Shown one piece after another: positions 26,047 through 33,947 of a DNA stretch of 64,000 nucleotides. Origin of the DNA: Curtobacterium herbarum (lineage in GTDB: Bacteria > Actinomycetota > Actinomycetes > Actinomycetales > Microbacteriaceae). The position numbers and the translations under genes are program-made. A model generated the notes under the pieces. The model saw only the letters and a list, made by a program, of their open reading frames with translations, searched no databases and was not told where the DNA came from. The first letter of the stretch is position 1. Each line of letters starts with the position of its first letter. The stretch covers positions 1 to 64,000 of the forward strand of contig NZ_JAFBBT010000001.1 of assembly GCF_016907335.1 (NCBI RefSeq). The letters run 5' to 3'.

Positions 26047-26421
26047 TCAGATCGGCACCGAGTCGAACCGCTCGTCGATCTGCGGGTCGTAGAGCGGGAG
26101 CTGCAGCGTTGCCATCGCCTCGATGACCAGGTTGTACTGCTCTCCTGACATCCACGAGCAGCTCACGGTGACGCTCTCGGGCGAGTAGCCGGCATCGATG
26201 CCGGCGCGCTGGTCCGGCGAGATGAGCATGGTCTGTTCGCCGCCTTCGGCGCGATGTGCCTCGACCGTCCAGCCCGGGAACGCTTCGATGAGCGCCTGCT
26301 CCGCCGCGTCGAGGTCGAGTAGATCGAGCCCCACGACCGGCTCGCCCTCCATCAGGGCCTCGTACACGGCGCGAGCCTCGAGCTGCTCGCTCGTTCTCCA
26401 GAACACGAACTGCTGGCTCAT
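26047..26421 (-). CDS. small acidic protein, unrecognised (immunity-like character)
   Basis: 124 residues starting at MSQQFVFWRT, with a good ribosome site (GGGGAG) upstream. It is acidic, mixed alpha/beta, and without signal peptide or membrane helix. The N-terminus resembles a strand followed by an AVYEALMEGEPV helix. The middle has AEQALIEAFPGWTVEAHR and the end LPLYDPQIDERF. Its size, acidity and position next to barstar are typical of immunity proteins, but I do not recognise a family. Confidence 0.6.
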   Translation of the reverse strand: MSQQFVFWRTSEQLEARAVYEALMEGEPVVGLDLLDLDAAEQALIEAFPGWTVEAHRAEGGEQTMLISPDQRAGIDAGYSPESVTVSCSWMSGEQYNLVIEAMATLQLPLYDPQIDERFDSVPI

Positions 26422-26871
26422 CGCATCTCCCCTTCGGCGGTGTCCACAGACTGCGCTCCCACCGTGCCACACTCGCCCGATGAGCGCCGCGGACCTCGAC
26501 GATCAGCTGGGTGATCGTCGCGCGTCGCGATCGGGACGACACGGCTCCGACCATCGCCGCGCTCGTCCCGCAACACGTCGGGCAGCTCAACCGTCACTCC
26601 TCATGAGAACGCGCGGTGGGCGATCGGCTTGCGCGACGCGATAGCGACATTGAGCGCGGCGAGAACGACGGTACAGAGCGAAGCTGCTCACACGTTGCCG
26701 CCAGGTGATCCGCGGATTCGGTATCGACCTCGACCCGTCTCGGTGGAGGTCGGCGTGAGGTGCTCGCGCGCTACCCCGGCCCGTGTCGGTACCGACAGAG
26801 GGTGGTGGGGTGAGCACGTTACCCGGCTATCGTTGAGACATTCCATAACGAATCGTCAGGTGGGGGATACA
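26422..26871. other. intergenic stretch before DUF4190 gene
   Basis: No gene is supported. A short plus-strand run VARRDRDDTAPTIAALVPQHV (about 26516-26578) looks like the N-terminus of a GNAT acetyltransferase cut off soon after and is probably a relic. AGGTGGGGG before 26872 is the ribosome site of the next gene. Confidence 0.4.
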
Positions 26872-27213
26872 ATGAGCGACTTTCAGAATCCGGGTCCGGG
26901 GCAGAACCCCTCGAACCAGCCGCAGTACGTGCAGCAGGCGCCGGTGATCGTCGGCTACCAGCCGGCGCCGCCCAAGGGGCTGAGCATCACCAGCATGGTG
27001 CTGGGCCTGGTATCGATCGTCCTGGGTTTCACGTTCATCGTGCCCTTGCTCGGGTTCATCCTCGGCATCATCGGCCTCCGCAAAGAGCCCGCGGGACGTG
27101 GCATGGCGATCACCGGGCTGATCCTCAACGGCTTGTTCGTCCTCGGTTGGGCGCTCGTGGTCATCGCCGTGGTGGGACTCGGCGCCGCCGGCGTCGCCAC
27201 CAGCGGAAGCTGA
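26872..27213 (+). CDS. DUF4190-type membrane protein
   Basis: 113 residues. A disordered Pro/Gln/Asn-rich cytosolic N-terminus (1-35) is followed by two hydrophobic helices (LSITSMVLGLVSIVLGFTFIVPLLGFILGIIGL and ITGLILNGLFVLGWALVVIAVVGLG) joined by the short RKEPAGRGMA loop, the DUF4190 signature. Function is unknown. The ATG at 26872 has a strong ribosome site. It appears monocistronic. Confidence 0.85.
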   Translation: MSDFQNPGPGQNPSNQPQYVQQAPVIVGYQPAPPKGLSITSMVLGLVSIVLGFTFIVPLLGFILGIIGLRKEPAGRGMAITGLILNGLFVLGWALVVIAVVGLGAAGVATSGS

Positions 27214-27370
27214 GGTTGTCACCGATCGCGTGACGGCGGCGACACGGCAGGGTCAGGCCACCTCGTCGCGCTGATCTGCAGCGACGAGGTGCGTCCGCCC
27301 CCTCGGTGATCCGGGCACCGATCGTGCGAGGCGGGTCATGTGCGCGGAAGCCGACGCTTCCGCGCGCCGT

Positions 27371-27631
27371 TCATTCTCCGGTGGGGGAGTGGCGGGCCAG
27401 GAACGTGGCCGCTTTCAGCGTCAGCCGTTCGTCAGCTTTCCGCAGGTCGCGGACCCTGGTCGCCTCATCAGCAGTTGTGCTGCCAGTGCGGTGCAGCACG
27501 TCTCTCGCCCACGCGAGCGCAGACTCAGGGGGCTGACCACCCGAGGGGATTGCGCCACCGAAGAGGACCTGCAGCCGCACGCGCGGATCCTCCTTGTCGC
27601 CGAAGATCTTCGCTGCCCAAGTGCTCTGCAT
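27371..27631 (-). CDS. small hypothetical protein
   Basis: 86 residues, MQSTWAAKIFGDKEDPRVRL start and LKAATFLARHSPTGE end. The ribosome site GAGGAGAAGG just upstream and a charged, helical C-terminal half make it a likely real gene. There is no recognised domain, signal or membrane segment. Confidence 0.6.
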   Translation of the reverse strand: MQSTWAAKIFGDKEDPRVRLQVLFGGAIPSGGQPPESALAWARDVLHRTGSTTADEATRVRDLRKADERLTLKAATFLARHSPTGE

Positions 27632-27833
27632 CTGCCTTCCCTTCTCCTCGGCCCCAACCTACGAGCCTGGGTCAGGCACCACCTCCGCCTCGCGACGGAG
27701 AACCGGCCCGAGCGGCATCACTCACAAACCTCGTGACCGCTCCGCGGGCGCACGACGCGGACGGTGAAGAACTCCCGGACATGCTGGGTGACGATCTTCA
27801 ACTCACGCTGCGCGGAGTACGAGGAAGGGACAC

Positions 27834-28005
27834 ATGCAAGTGAGGAAGGTCAGTCCTCGGCGTGCTGAGTCTCCTTCTCGTGCCGTTCCTGGTGCAGGGG
27901 CTGCTGCCAGCAACGCTGGGGACGGTCGCGTTCGTCGCGGTCACCGCCTGGGTCCTCTACGGAGCGGTGAACTTCACGCTCACGCAGCGATCCGGCCAGA
28001 AGTAG
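27834..28005 (+). pseudogene. small membrane protein disrupted by a 4-bp duplication
   Basis: ATG at 27834 has a strong ribosome site (AGGAAGGGAC) and starts MQVRKV. Right after it the sequence GGTCAGTCCTC looks like GGTC with a 4-base repeat. Beyond this the open frame shifts to VLGVLSLLLVPFLVQGLLPATLGTVAFVAVTAWVLYGAVNF, two good membrane helices ending at a TAG (28003-28005). Without the 4 bases the protein would be about 56 residues, continuous. A GTG at 27862 could rescue a shorter product. A terminator follows. Confidence 0.6.
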
Positions 28006-28013
28006 GCATTCGC

Positions 28014-28050
28014 GAACAGCCCCGGTGCAGGGCACCGGGGCTGTTCCGTT
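28014..28050. terminator. bidirectional terminator
   Basis: A perfect 14-bp stem (GAACAGCCCCGGTG with its complement, 28014-28027 and 28033-28046, loop CAGGG) is followed by a T-containing tail. It lies between convergent genes and can serve both. Confidence 0.85.
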
Positions 28051-28095
28051 TCCGGTCCTGAACCCCGACCAGCGGGCTCTCGGACCGCGCGCCGC

Positions 28096-29082
28096 TCACC
28101 GGCTGAGCCGCAGCAACCTCCGGAGCCGCCGCACGCCCGCTGGCGACGAGGGTCCGTCCACCGCGACCGACTCGAACCGCGCCCGGACGACCTCGGCGTC
28201 GAACCCGTACCCGATGGCGACGAGTGCCCGAGCCGCGGTCCCGGTCCCGAGCGGTTCGACGTGGACCGTGCCGGTGACGACGTGCACCACGTACGGCCGG
28301 CTGGCGTTGCCGATCCGGACGTCGACGATGCCCTTGATCCGCGCGACGCCCGGAACGGGGATGTCGAGCAGGTCGACGAGCGTGTCCGCGGACACCGGGG
28401 CGTGGAGTTCTCGGGTGACGGCCTCGGCGTGGTGGTGCACGTGCTCCGGCTCCGTCAGACCCGAGAAGTCGAGCTCGTCCGATGCTGCCCGCTCCGCGAC
28501 GTCGAACAGCACGGTGGGGTCGATCGCGCCCCGCACGGCCTGGACGACGACGGCCCGCGGGGCGACGTCCCCGAGCGCGCGGAGGACGCGGTCGGCGTCC
28601 GGTGTCCGGTCGGTCTTGTTCGCCACGACGAGCGATGCCGTCCGGTAGCGGGCGTCGCCGAGGCGCTGGGCCTCGGTCGTCCGTCCGAACCAGGCGGCGT
28701 CGACGACCTCCACGAGTCCGCCCCACCTGGCGCGGGGCGCCGAGCTGAAGCGGATGAGGCGCGAGAGCACCGCGGGATCGGCTGCACCGCTCGCTTCGAC
28801 CAGGACGACGTCGAGGGCGAGTCGTGCGTCGGTCAGGCGTTCGAGGGCGTCGTCGAGTCCTCTCGTGTCGTCGAGGCAGCAGATGCACCCGCCGGAGATC
28901 GACGCCGCCTCGTCGATCTGCCCGACCACCAGTCCGGCGTCGATGTTCACGGCCCCGAAGTCGTTCACCACGACGCCGATGCGGGCGCCCGGCGTGCGGA
29001 GCAGCGCGTTGACCAGGCTCGTCTTGCCGACGCCGAGCGGTCCGGTGATCGCGACGACGGGCACGGTCGAGCGTGCGGTCAT
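28096..29082 (-). CDS. CobW/COG0523 G3E-family GTPase
   Basis: 328 residues. P-loop GPLGVGKT (14-21), the CICC metal motif (66-69, within GGCICCL), NKTD guanine motif, and a His-rich stretch HVHHHAE before the C-terminal CobW_C domain (LDIPVPGVARIKGIV). COG0523 proteins insert or traffic zinc or cobalt. The start at 29082 has GGAGGG upstream; a longer frame would remove it. It is divergent from a Mg-chelatase-like pair, and the 48-base gap contains a Zur-box-like palindrome, so it is probably a zinc-limitation gene. Confidence 0.9.
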   Translation of the reverse strand: MTARSTVPVVAITGPLGVGKTSLVNALLRTPGARIGVVVNDFGAVNIDAGLVVGQIDEAASISGGCICCLDDTRGLDDALERLTDARLALDVVLVEASGAADPAVLSRLIRFSSAPRARWGGLVEVVDAAWFGRTTEAQRLGDARYRTASLVVANKTDRTPDADRVLRALGDVAPRAVVVQAVRGAIDPTVLFDVAERAASDELDFSGLTEPEHVHHHAEAVTRELHAPVSADTLVDLLDIPVPGVARIKGIVDVRIGNASRPYVVHVVTGTVHVEPLGTGTAARALVAIGYGFDAEVVRARFESVAVDGPSSPAGVRRLRRLLRLSR

Positions 29083-29105
29083 GGTCGCCCTCCGTTCCGG
29101 ACCGT

Positions 29106-29126
29106 TGATGAGAACAGTTATCATCA
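29106..29126. promoter_or_regulatory. Zur-box-like palindrome between cobW and chelatase genes
   Basis: GATGAGAAC-A-GTTATCATC (29107-29125), extended to T...A at 29106/29126, is an inverted repeat with one mismatch in nine base pairs. It resembles actinobacterial Zur boxes (TGATAAT...ATTATCA type). It ends five bases before the start codon of the chelatase gene. Confidence 0.65.
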
Positions 29127-29130
29127 AAGC

Positions 29131-30066
29131 ATGTCGGATGCGGTCTTCCCGTTCAGCGCGGTCCTCGGTCAGGACGAGCTGAAGCGCTGCCTCGCGCTCT
29201 GCGCGGTCGATCCGGGCATCGCCGGTGTCCTGGCGATCGGCGACCGTGGCACCGCGAAGACGACGACCGTCCGAGGCCTGGGCGCGCTGCTCCGCACGGC
29301 GGGGGTGCTGATGCCGATCGCGGAACTGCCGCTCGGCGCCAGCGAGGACCGGGTGCTCGGTTCGCTCGACGTCGACCGCGCCCTGCGCGGCGAGGTCGCC
29401 TTCGCGCCGGGCGTCCTCGGCCAGGCACACGGCGGCTTCCTCTACATCGACGAGGTGAACCTGCTCGACGACCTGCTCGTCGACGTGCTGCTCGACGTCG
29501 CCGCGTCCGGCGTGAACCGGGTGGAGCGCGACGGCATCAGCCACGTCCACCCCGCCCGGTTCGTGCTCGTCGGCAGCGGGAACCCCGAGGAGGGCGAGTT
29601 GCGCCCGCAGCTCGAGGATCGTTTCGGCCTGGCGACGGCGGTCACGACCATCACCGACGTCGACGTCCGCCTGGAGATCGTCCGCCGCCGCCTGCGGTTC
29701 GACCGCGACCCGGACGCGTTCGTCGCCGCCGCACGCGAGTCGGAACTCCGGCTGGGCGAACGCATCGTCCGGGCGCGGGACCTGCTCGACGAGGTCGCGG
29801 TGTCCGAGCGGATCCTGCGCCAGATCGTCGACGTCTGCGTGGAGTCCGGCGCGATCGGCCACCGTGCCGACCTCGTGATGACGCGGACCGCCCTCGCGGG
29901 CGCGGCCTTCGCCGGCCGGGCAGAGGTCACCGGCGCCGACGTCGCCATGGCGGCCGTGCCGGCACTCCGACACCGGACCCCGCGCCAGCCAGCGGAACGG
30001 GCCGCAGCCCCTGCCGCGCGCGTCCGACTGGCGACGGCTCGGGTGCTCGGTCTGCGGGCCGCGTGA
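29131..30066 (+). CDS. Mg-chelatase-like AAA+ ATPase (ChlI/BchI family)
   Basis: 311 residues. Walker A GDRGTAKT (37-44), Walker B GGFLYIDEVNLLDD, sensor GSGNPEEGELRPQLEDRFG and an arginine-finger-bearing lid; this is the ChlI/BchI-type subunit. It shares a four-base ATGA-type overlap with the next gene, its VWA partner. There is no cobN-like or bchH-like catalytic subunit here, so the pair is not a complete chelatase and probably remodels a metal-loaded protein. The ATG at 29131 has no ribosome site and follows the Zur-box-like palindrome by five bases; leaderless and zinc-regulated expression is likely. Confidence 0.9.
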   Translation: MSDAVFPFSAVLGQDELKRCLALCAVDPGIAGVLAIGDRGTAKTTTVRGLGALLRTAGVLMPIAELPLGASEDRVLGSLDVDRALRGEVAFAPGVLGQAHGGFLYIDEVNLLDDLLVDVLLDVAASGVNRVERDGISHVHPARFVLVGSGNPEEGELRPQLEDRFGLATAVTTITDVDVRLEIVRRRLRFDRDPDAFVAAARESELRLGERIVRARDLLDEVAVSERILRQIVDVCVESGAIGHRADLVMTRTALAGAAFAGRAEVTGADVAMAAVPALRHRTPRQPAERAAAPAARVRLATARVLGLRAA

Positions 30067-31850
30067 CCGACGACCAGCACCGGGCGGTGCTCGACCGCTG
30101 GCTCGCCGGCGACCGGTTCGGGATCCTCTGCACGGGCGACGCGGACATCGCCGAGCGGGCCTTCCGCGAGCTCGCCGATGCTGCTGATGCCCGCTTCGCG
30201 CACGCCGAGTCGGTCGACGCGGAACGGCTCGCGGTGGTCCGAGGCGAGCGCGTGCTCGCCCTGGCGTGGGACGCCGGCGACGTCGCGCCGGCGCTGCTCC
30301 GCCGCTGCACGGCGGTCCTCCGGTTCGCACACCCCCGCACCGTCACGTCGCCGAGACCATGCAGGGCACCGGTCTGGAGGCTCGACGAACTGCCCGGCGC
30401 GGTCGTCCGGCTCCTCGACGTGGCCGGTCTCCGAGACCACGGGCTCGACGTGGCTGCGTCGCGTCTCGCCCTGGGGCTCGCCGCCGGCGGCCACCCGGAT
30501 CCGCTCGCCGTCGTCGCGGGGGTCGTCGCGGGGCCTCGGCGCTCCGGATCGGCCGTACCCGAGGACCCGACCGGGGGAGCGGACGGCGAGGGTGGGGACG
30601 ACGCGGCCGGCCCGTCGGTCGAGGACGAGGCGGACGGCATCGAGAGCGGACCGGCGACCGATGATGCAGCAGCGACCGCCGACGACCAGGACGGCGACGG
30701 AACGGCAGCAGGCGACCCGGACACCGGTGCCGGCGACGAGGACGGTACGGGCAGTGGGCGCGCTGACCGCCCGGACGCGACGGGCGAACCGGATGCGTAC
30801 GACTCCGACTCGACGGAGGATCGGCCCGGTGACGAGGCGGATGGGAGCGACGAGGGCGACGCGATCGCCGACGACCGGGCGACCAGCAGCGCGGACGTGA
30901 GCAGCGGTGCGGAGGCGAGCACCGCCTCCCGGCCGGACCCGGCCCCGACCGCCAGCGACGGCGCGACCGGTACTGACGGCGCGACCGGCGCGACGGCGAC
31001 GTCGCAGGAGTGCACGCACGACGGCGACCACACCGGCCTGTCGGTCACCGTCGAGGTGACCGGCATCACGACCGACCAGGCGATGCGCGTACGCCCGGCA
31101 GCGCGGACCGACCGGCACCTGCGCGGGCGGGACGGGCCGTCGAGCCGATCCGACGACCGCGGCCGGATCGTGCGTGACGTGGCGCTCGACCGCGGTCGGG
31201 GTGGGATCGCCGTGGTGCCGAGCCTGCGCCGTGCGGCGGTGCGGGTGGCGCTCGAGACCGCGATGGGCCGACCCGATCCGGTCCCGCTCGTCCGGGACGA
31301 CCTCCGTGCAGCGGTCCGGGCGCGACGAGGGGGGACCCACACGGTGCTGCTCGTCGACGGCTCGTCCTCGTTGGGGCGGGCCGGACTCGACCGGGCGGGT
31401 TCCGCCGCTGACCGCCTGGCCGCAGAGGTCTGCGCGCGACGCGGCACCGTCAGCGTCGTCGTGGCAGCCGGCGACCGTGCGGAGGTCGTCGTCACCCGCT
31501 CGACGAGTCTGCACCGCACCCGGTGGGGGATCGGTCGGGCGCGGACGGGTGGCGGCACGCCGCTCGCACACGGGCTCCTGGTCGCCGCGGAGCTGCTCGA
31601 CGCCGACGAGCCCGGTCGCCGCCGGCTGGTGGTCGTCTCCGACGGCAGGCCGACCGTCGGACTCGACGGAACGGTGCTCGGCGAGGCCGCGGCGGTCGGC
31701 GAGCTCCGTGCGGTGCTGCTCGACGTCGCCTCCCGCGTGCCGGACGTCGCTCTGCTCCCCGTCGGCGTGCCTCCCGGGATCCGGTTCGAGCGCGACACGG
31801 GGCCGTTCCGCGCTGCTGGTGTCCGGGTGCTCGGGGACGGACGGGTCTGA
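30063..31850 (+). CDS. VWA-domain Mg-chelatase-like protein (ChlD/BchD family)
   Basis: 595 residues from GTG at 30063. The N-terminal 150 residues resemble the degenerate AAA+ domain of ChlD. A very acidic, Asp/Ala/Thr-rich linker runs from about 165 to 320. The C-terminal VWA domain has the MIDAS motif VDGSSS, then TGGGTPLAHG and VVVSDGRP. It is the partner of the upstream ChlI-like ATPase. The acidic linker could bind divalent metal or simply act as a spacer. Together with the CobW protein it forms a Zur-box-flanked unit. Confidence 0.88.
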   Translation: MTDDQHRAVLDRWLAGDRFGILCTGDADIAERAFRELADAADARFAHAESVDAERLAVVRGERVLALAWDAGDVAPALLRRCTAVLRFAHPRTVTSPRPCRAPVWRLDELPGAVVRLLDVAGLRDHGLDVAASRLALGLAAGGHPDPLAVVAGVVAGPRRSGSAVPEDPTGGADGEGGDDAAGPSVEDEADGIESGPATDDAAATADDQDGDGTAAGDPDTGAGDEDGTGSGRADRPDATGEPDAYDSDSTEDRPGDEADGSDEGDAIADDRATSSADVSSGAEASTASRPDPAPTASDGATGTDGATGATATSQECTHDGDHTGLSVTVEVTGITTDQAMRVRPAARTDRHLRGRDGPSSRSDDRGRIVRDVALDRGRGGIAVVPSLRRAAVRVALETAMGRPDPVPLVRDDLRAAVRARRGGTHTVLLVDGSSSLGRAGLDRAGSAADRLAAEVCARRGTVSVVVAAGDRAEVVVTRSTSLHRTRWGIGRARTGGGTPLAHGLLVAAELLDADEPGRRRLVVVSDGRPTVGLDGTVLGEAAAVGELRAVLLDVASRVPDVALLPVGVPPGIRFERDTGPFRAAGVRVLGDGRV

Positions 31851-32138
31851 GCGGCAGCGCCGAGTTCGGGATCGATCTGCTGGCCCTCGCTGGAATCCAG
31901 CACCCAACGCCCCGTGACTGGTGGCGGGAACGGCAGCTGCCCCTCGACGTCGTCATAGGCCGGCCGGCCGTGGACACCACCGGCATCCTCGCAATCGCAA
32001 TCGCAATCGGTAGCAGTGACGCCGCCCGCTTCGTCGACCGCAACGAGGTCACGGGCCGCGCGCTTGAGTCGCGTGGACGGTGAAGGTGCCTGACGCGTCA
32101 ACCACGCCCTTGCGCCCGTAACGATCGGGTCTCAAAGT
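31851..32138 (+). other. intergenic region with coding relic
   Basis: In one frame the region reads SAEFGIDLLALAGIQHPTPRD and WWRERQLPLDVVIGRPAVDT up to a stop at 32083, which looks like the end of a lost gene. Three GCAATC units near 31990 encode Ile-Ala repeats. No start codon or ribosome site fits. Confidence 0.35.
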
Positions 32139-32168
32139 TTGACTGTTTTTCACGTTCGCCCATACGAT
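32139..32168 (+). promoter_or_regulatory. promoter of secreted protein gene
   Basis: TTGACT (32139-32144), 18 bases, TACGAT (32163-32168): a good vegetative sigma promoter, giving a leader of about 45 bases. Confidence 0.7.
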
Positions 32169-32221
32169 TTGCAAGAGTCGGCCAGTAAAAGAGGTCGAGC
32201 CCAACAATGCAAGGGGGAACG

Positions 32222-32770
32222 TTGCTGAAGTTCAAGAAAACTGCTGCCATTGCGGCTGTGCTGACGGCGGGGATGACGTCGTTCGTGGCAACGCCGGCTT
32301 TCGCCGACGGTGACGCCGCAAGTCAAGATTCGATCACGATCAATGGCCGGGAGTTCGGCCCGGAAGACGGCTTGGTCACGACCACGGAGTCGTTCGAGAT
32401 CACGCCCGGCACCGGCGACACCGTCGGTTCGACCTACCCGACGGACCGAGCGCCGGGCGTGATTCAGCCATTGGCAGACTGGGGATCGAGCTACGCAAGA
32501 TCGTCGGAGTACGTGCAGTATTTCTACAAGGGGACCGCGAAGGCTGCCGCGAACGTTTTCTCTGGCAAGCGGATCGTGCAGGTGTGCATCCAGTACACGC
32601 GGAGCGGTAAGGGTGTCGCAGACAAGCGCTGCTCGAACGCGAAGAGCAACGGTTCGTCCTGGTCCGCGGGTGCCGAGGCCGTGTCCTACGCCGCCGACGC
32701 AGCGTACGTCACCGGGCCGCGGACTGTGTTCAACATCTCGACCTCACGGATCGACCCGGGTATCCGCTGA
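32222..32770 (+). CDS. small secreted protein, unrecognised
   Basis: 182 residues from TTG at 32222, which is directly preceded by AAGGGGGAAC; an in-frame ATG at 32207 would place that ribosome site inside the gene. The signal peptide runs to about residue 30 with a signal-peptidase I site after FA (TPAFADGD). The mature protein of about 150 residues has two cysteines (IVQVCIQYTRS and KRCSNA) likely forming a disulphide and ends DPGIR. Its size and composition resemble exported proteins of Microbacteriaceae, some of them bacteriocin-like, but no family can be assigned. Confidence 0.75.
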   Translation: MLKFKKTAAIAAVLTAGMTSFVATPAFADGDAASQDSITINGREFGPEDGLVTTTESFEITPGTGDTVGSTYPTDRAPGVIQPLADWGSSYARSSEYVQYFYKGTAKAAANVFSGKRIVQVCIQYTRSGKGVADKRCSNAKSNGSSWSAGAEAVSYAADAAYVTGPRTVFNISTSRIDPGIR

Positions 32771-32819
32771 CGTCACGCTGTCGTGCTGGCGACCTCCACG
32801 AAGTAGCGTCGTCGCCCGC

Positions 32820-32867
32820 TTGACTCACTGAGGGCATCTATCGATAATCGATAGATGCCCTCAGTGA
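32820..32867 (+). promoter_or_regulatory. 43-bp perfect palindrome containing core promoter
   Basis: The arms 32825-32845 and 32847-32867 are perfect complements of 21 bases around a single A. TTGACT (32820-32825), 17 bases and GATAAT (32843-32848) form a near-consensus promoter inside it, and the ATG at 32855 follows six bases after the -10, so the transcript is probably leaderless. The centre is TATCGATAATCGATA. It is probably the operator of the XRE regulator encoded in the same operon. Confidence 0.8.
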
Positions 32868-33337
32868 TGAAACGCACGTCCCCGACCGCTACTGTTCTGA
32901 CGTGGATCGCACTCGCCATGCTCGGCGCGGTCGTCCTCGCGCTTGGAGTCGCTGCTGCCGAGTCCCTGCCGCTGCTCGCAGGGATGTACCGACCACTCAT
33001 CGCACTCGAACCCTTGATTGCGACGGTTCTACTCGTCGTGGGGACGTGCATTGAACTGGCTCTCGCGCTCATCGCGCTTCTCGTTGCCGCAATTCATGAT
33101 GGGCGAATGTTCGACCGTGCGTCGCTGAGGCTGGTCGACATCCTCATATCTGTCGTTGGTGTGGCGACAGCCGCGGTGGCCGTGATCATCCCCTTCCTGC
33201 CTGGACCACCCGCTCTCGGACTCCTCGTCATCGCCGCGACACTCGTCGGCCTCACAACTGCGCTCGTACTTCTGGTGTTGCGTTCGCTGCTACGGCGAGC
33301 TGCCGTCATGGACGAAGAACTCTCGGAGGTGATTTAG
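32855..33337 (+). CDS. DUF2975-type membrane protein
   Basis: 160 residues with four transmembrane helices, an arrangement typical of DUF2975 proteins (VLTWIALAMLGAVVLALGVAA, LIATVLLVVGTCIELALALIALLVAAI, LVDILISVVGVATAAVAVIIPFLP and the final helix). These are regularly encoded next to a YozG-like XRE regulator, as here, and their function is unknown. The start may be 32855 or 32867; both lie in the palindrome. The stop overlaps the next gene by one base. Confidence 0.8.
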   Translation: MPSVMKRTSPTATVLTWIALAMLGAVVLALGVAAAESLPLLAGMYRPLIALEPLIATVLLVVGTCIELALALIALLVAAIHDGRMFDRASLRLVDILISVVGVATAAVAVIIPFLPGPPALGLLVIAATLVGLTTALVLLVLRSLLRRAAVMDEELSEVI

Positions 33338-33573
33338 TGGCGGTCAGAGTGGTCCTCGATCAGCTACTCCAGGACCGGGGCCTCAGTGTCGCCGAATTCT
33401 CAAATGCAATTGGCATTTCGGCAGCGAATGTCGCGGTTCTCAAGAACGGACGGGCGCGAGCCATACGATTCTCAACGCTCGACGCGATCTGTGGTGTTCT
33501 GAACTGCGAGCCCGGTGATGTTCTGCGATGGGACCAGACGCCCCCCGATCCTGAAGTAACGGTTGCCCCATAA
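33337..33573 (+). CDS. YozG-like XRE transcriptional regulator
   Basis: 78 residues from GTG at 33337. The whole protein is one HTH: LSVAEFSNAIGISAANVAVLKNGRARAIRFSTLDAICGVLNCEPGDVLRW, a Cro/CI-type domain as found in YozG-like regulators. The DUF2975 gene is its usual partner. It probably binds the 43-bp palindrome at the head of the operon and represses it. Confidence 0.88.
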   Translation: MAVRVVLDQLLQDRGLSVAEFSNAIGISAANVAVLKNGRARAIRFSTLDAICGVLNCEPGDVLRWDQTPPDPEVTVAP

Positions 33574-33947
33574 CGACTGGCATTCCTCACCCCGTCAGCG
33601 GCGCGGCCACCTTCTCCGACATCGTCATCCGCGAGTACGGCGACTGACGCGGACGGCCGGTGGGCACCTGACCGGTGCCCACCGGCGGCGCTGCCGGTCA
33701 CGGATCATCAGCGGCCAGTCGTGACCGCAGGACGACCGACCCCTGCGCGCGAGGACGAGACTGTACTCCTCGCCCCGCGCTGCGCGGTAGCGTTGAGCCA
33801 CCCCGGTTCCGTGACCGACCTGCGAAGGCGACCGGGGTGCACGGTGGGGCGTGCGGTCATGAGTGGTCTCGGCTGCCTTCACCAGAAGCCGGGGCGACCG
33901 CTGGGGGAGCGGAGCAGTTCCCTCGGCGCAGTACCTGAGGGGACACC
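33574..33947. other. intergenic region with hairpins
   Basis: An 11-bp stem (33657-33667 with 33675-33685) lies about 85 bases after the XRE stop and may terminate the operon, though it has no T tract. A second inverted repeat pairs 33799-33807 with 33831-33839. A short run ending AATFSDIVIREYGD-stop at about 33648 looks like the tail of a lost gene. Confidence 0.4.

Noticed and set aside
28096-30330. 744-codon version of the CobW protein
   Set aside because: The extra N-terminal part is the antisense of the chelatase genes. The start at 29082 has a good ribosome site.
33574-33660. Possible gene ending AATFSDIVIREYGD
   Set aside because: Only a short 3' fragment with no start is present; it is mentioned as a relic rather than called as a gene.
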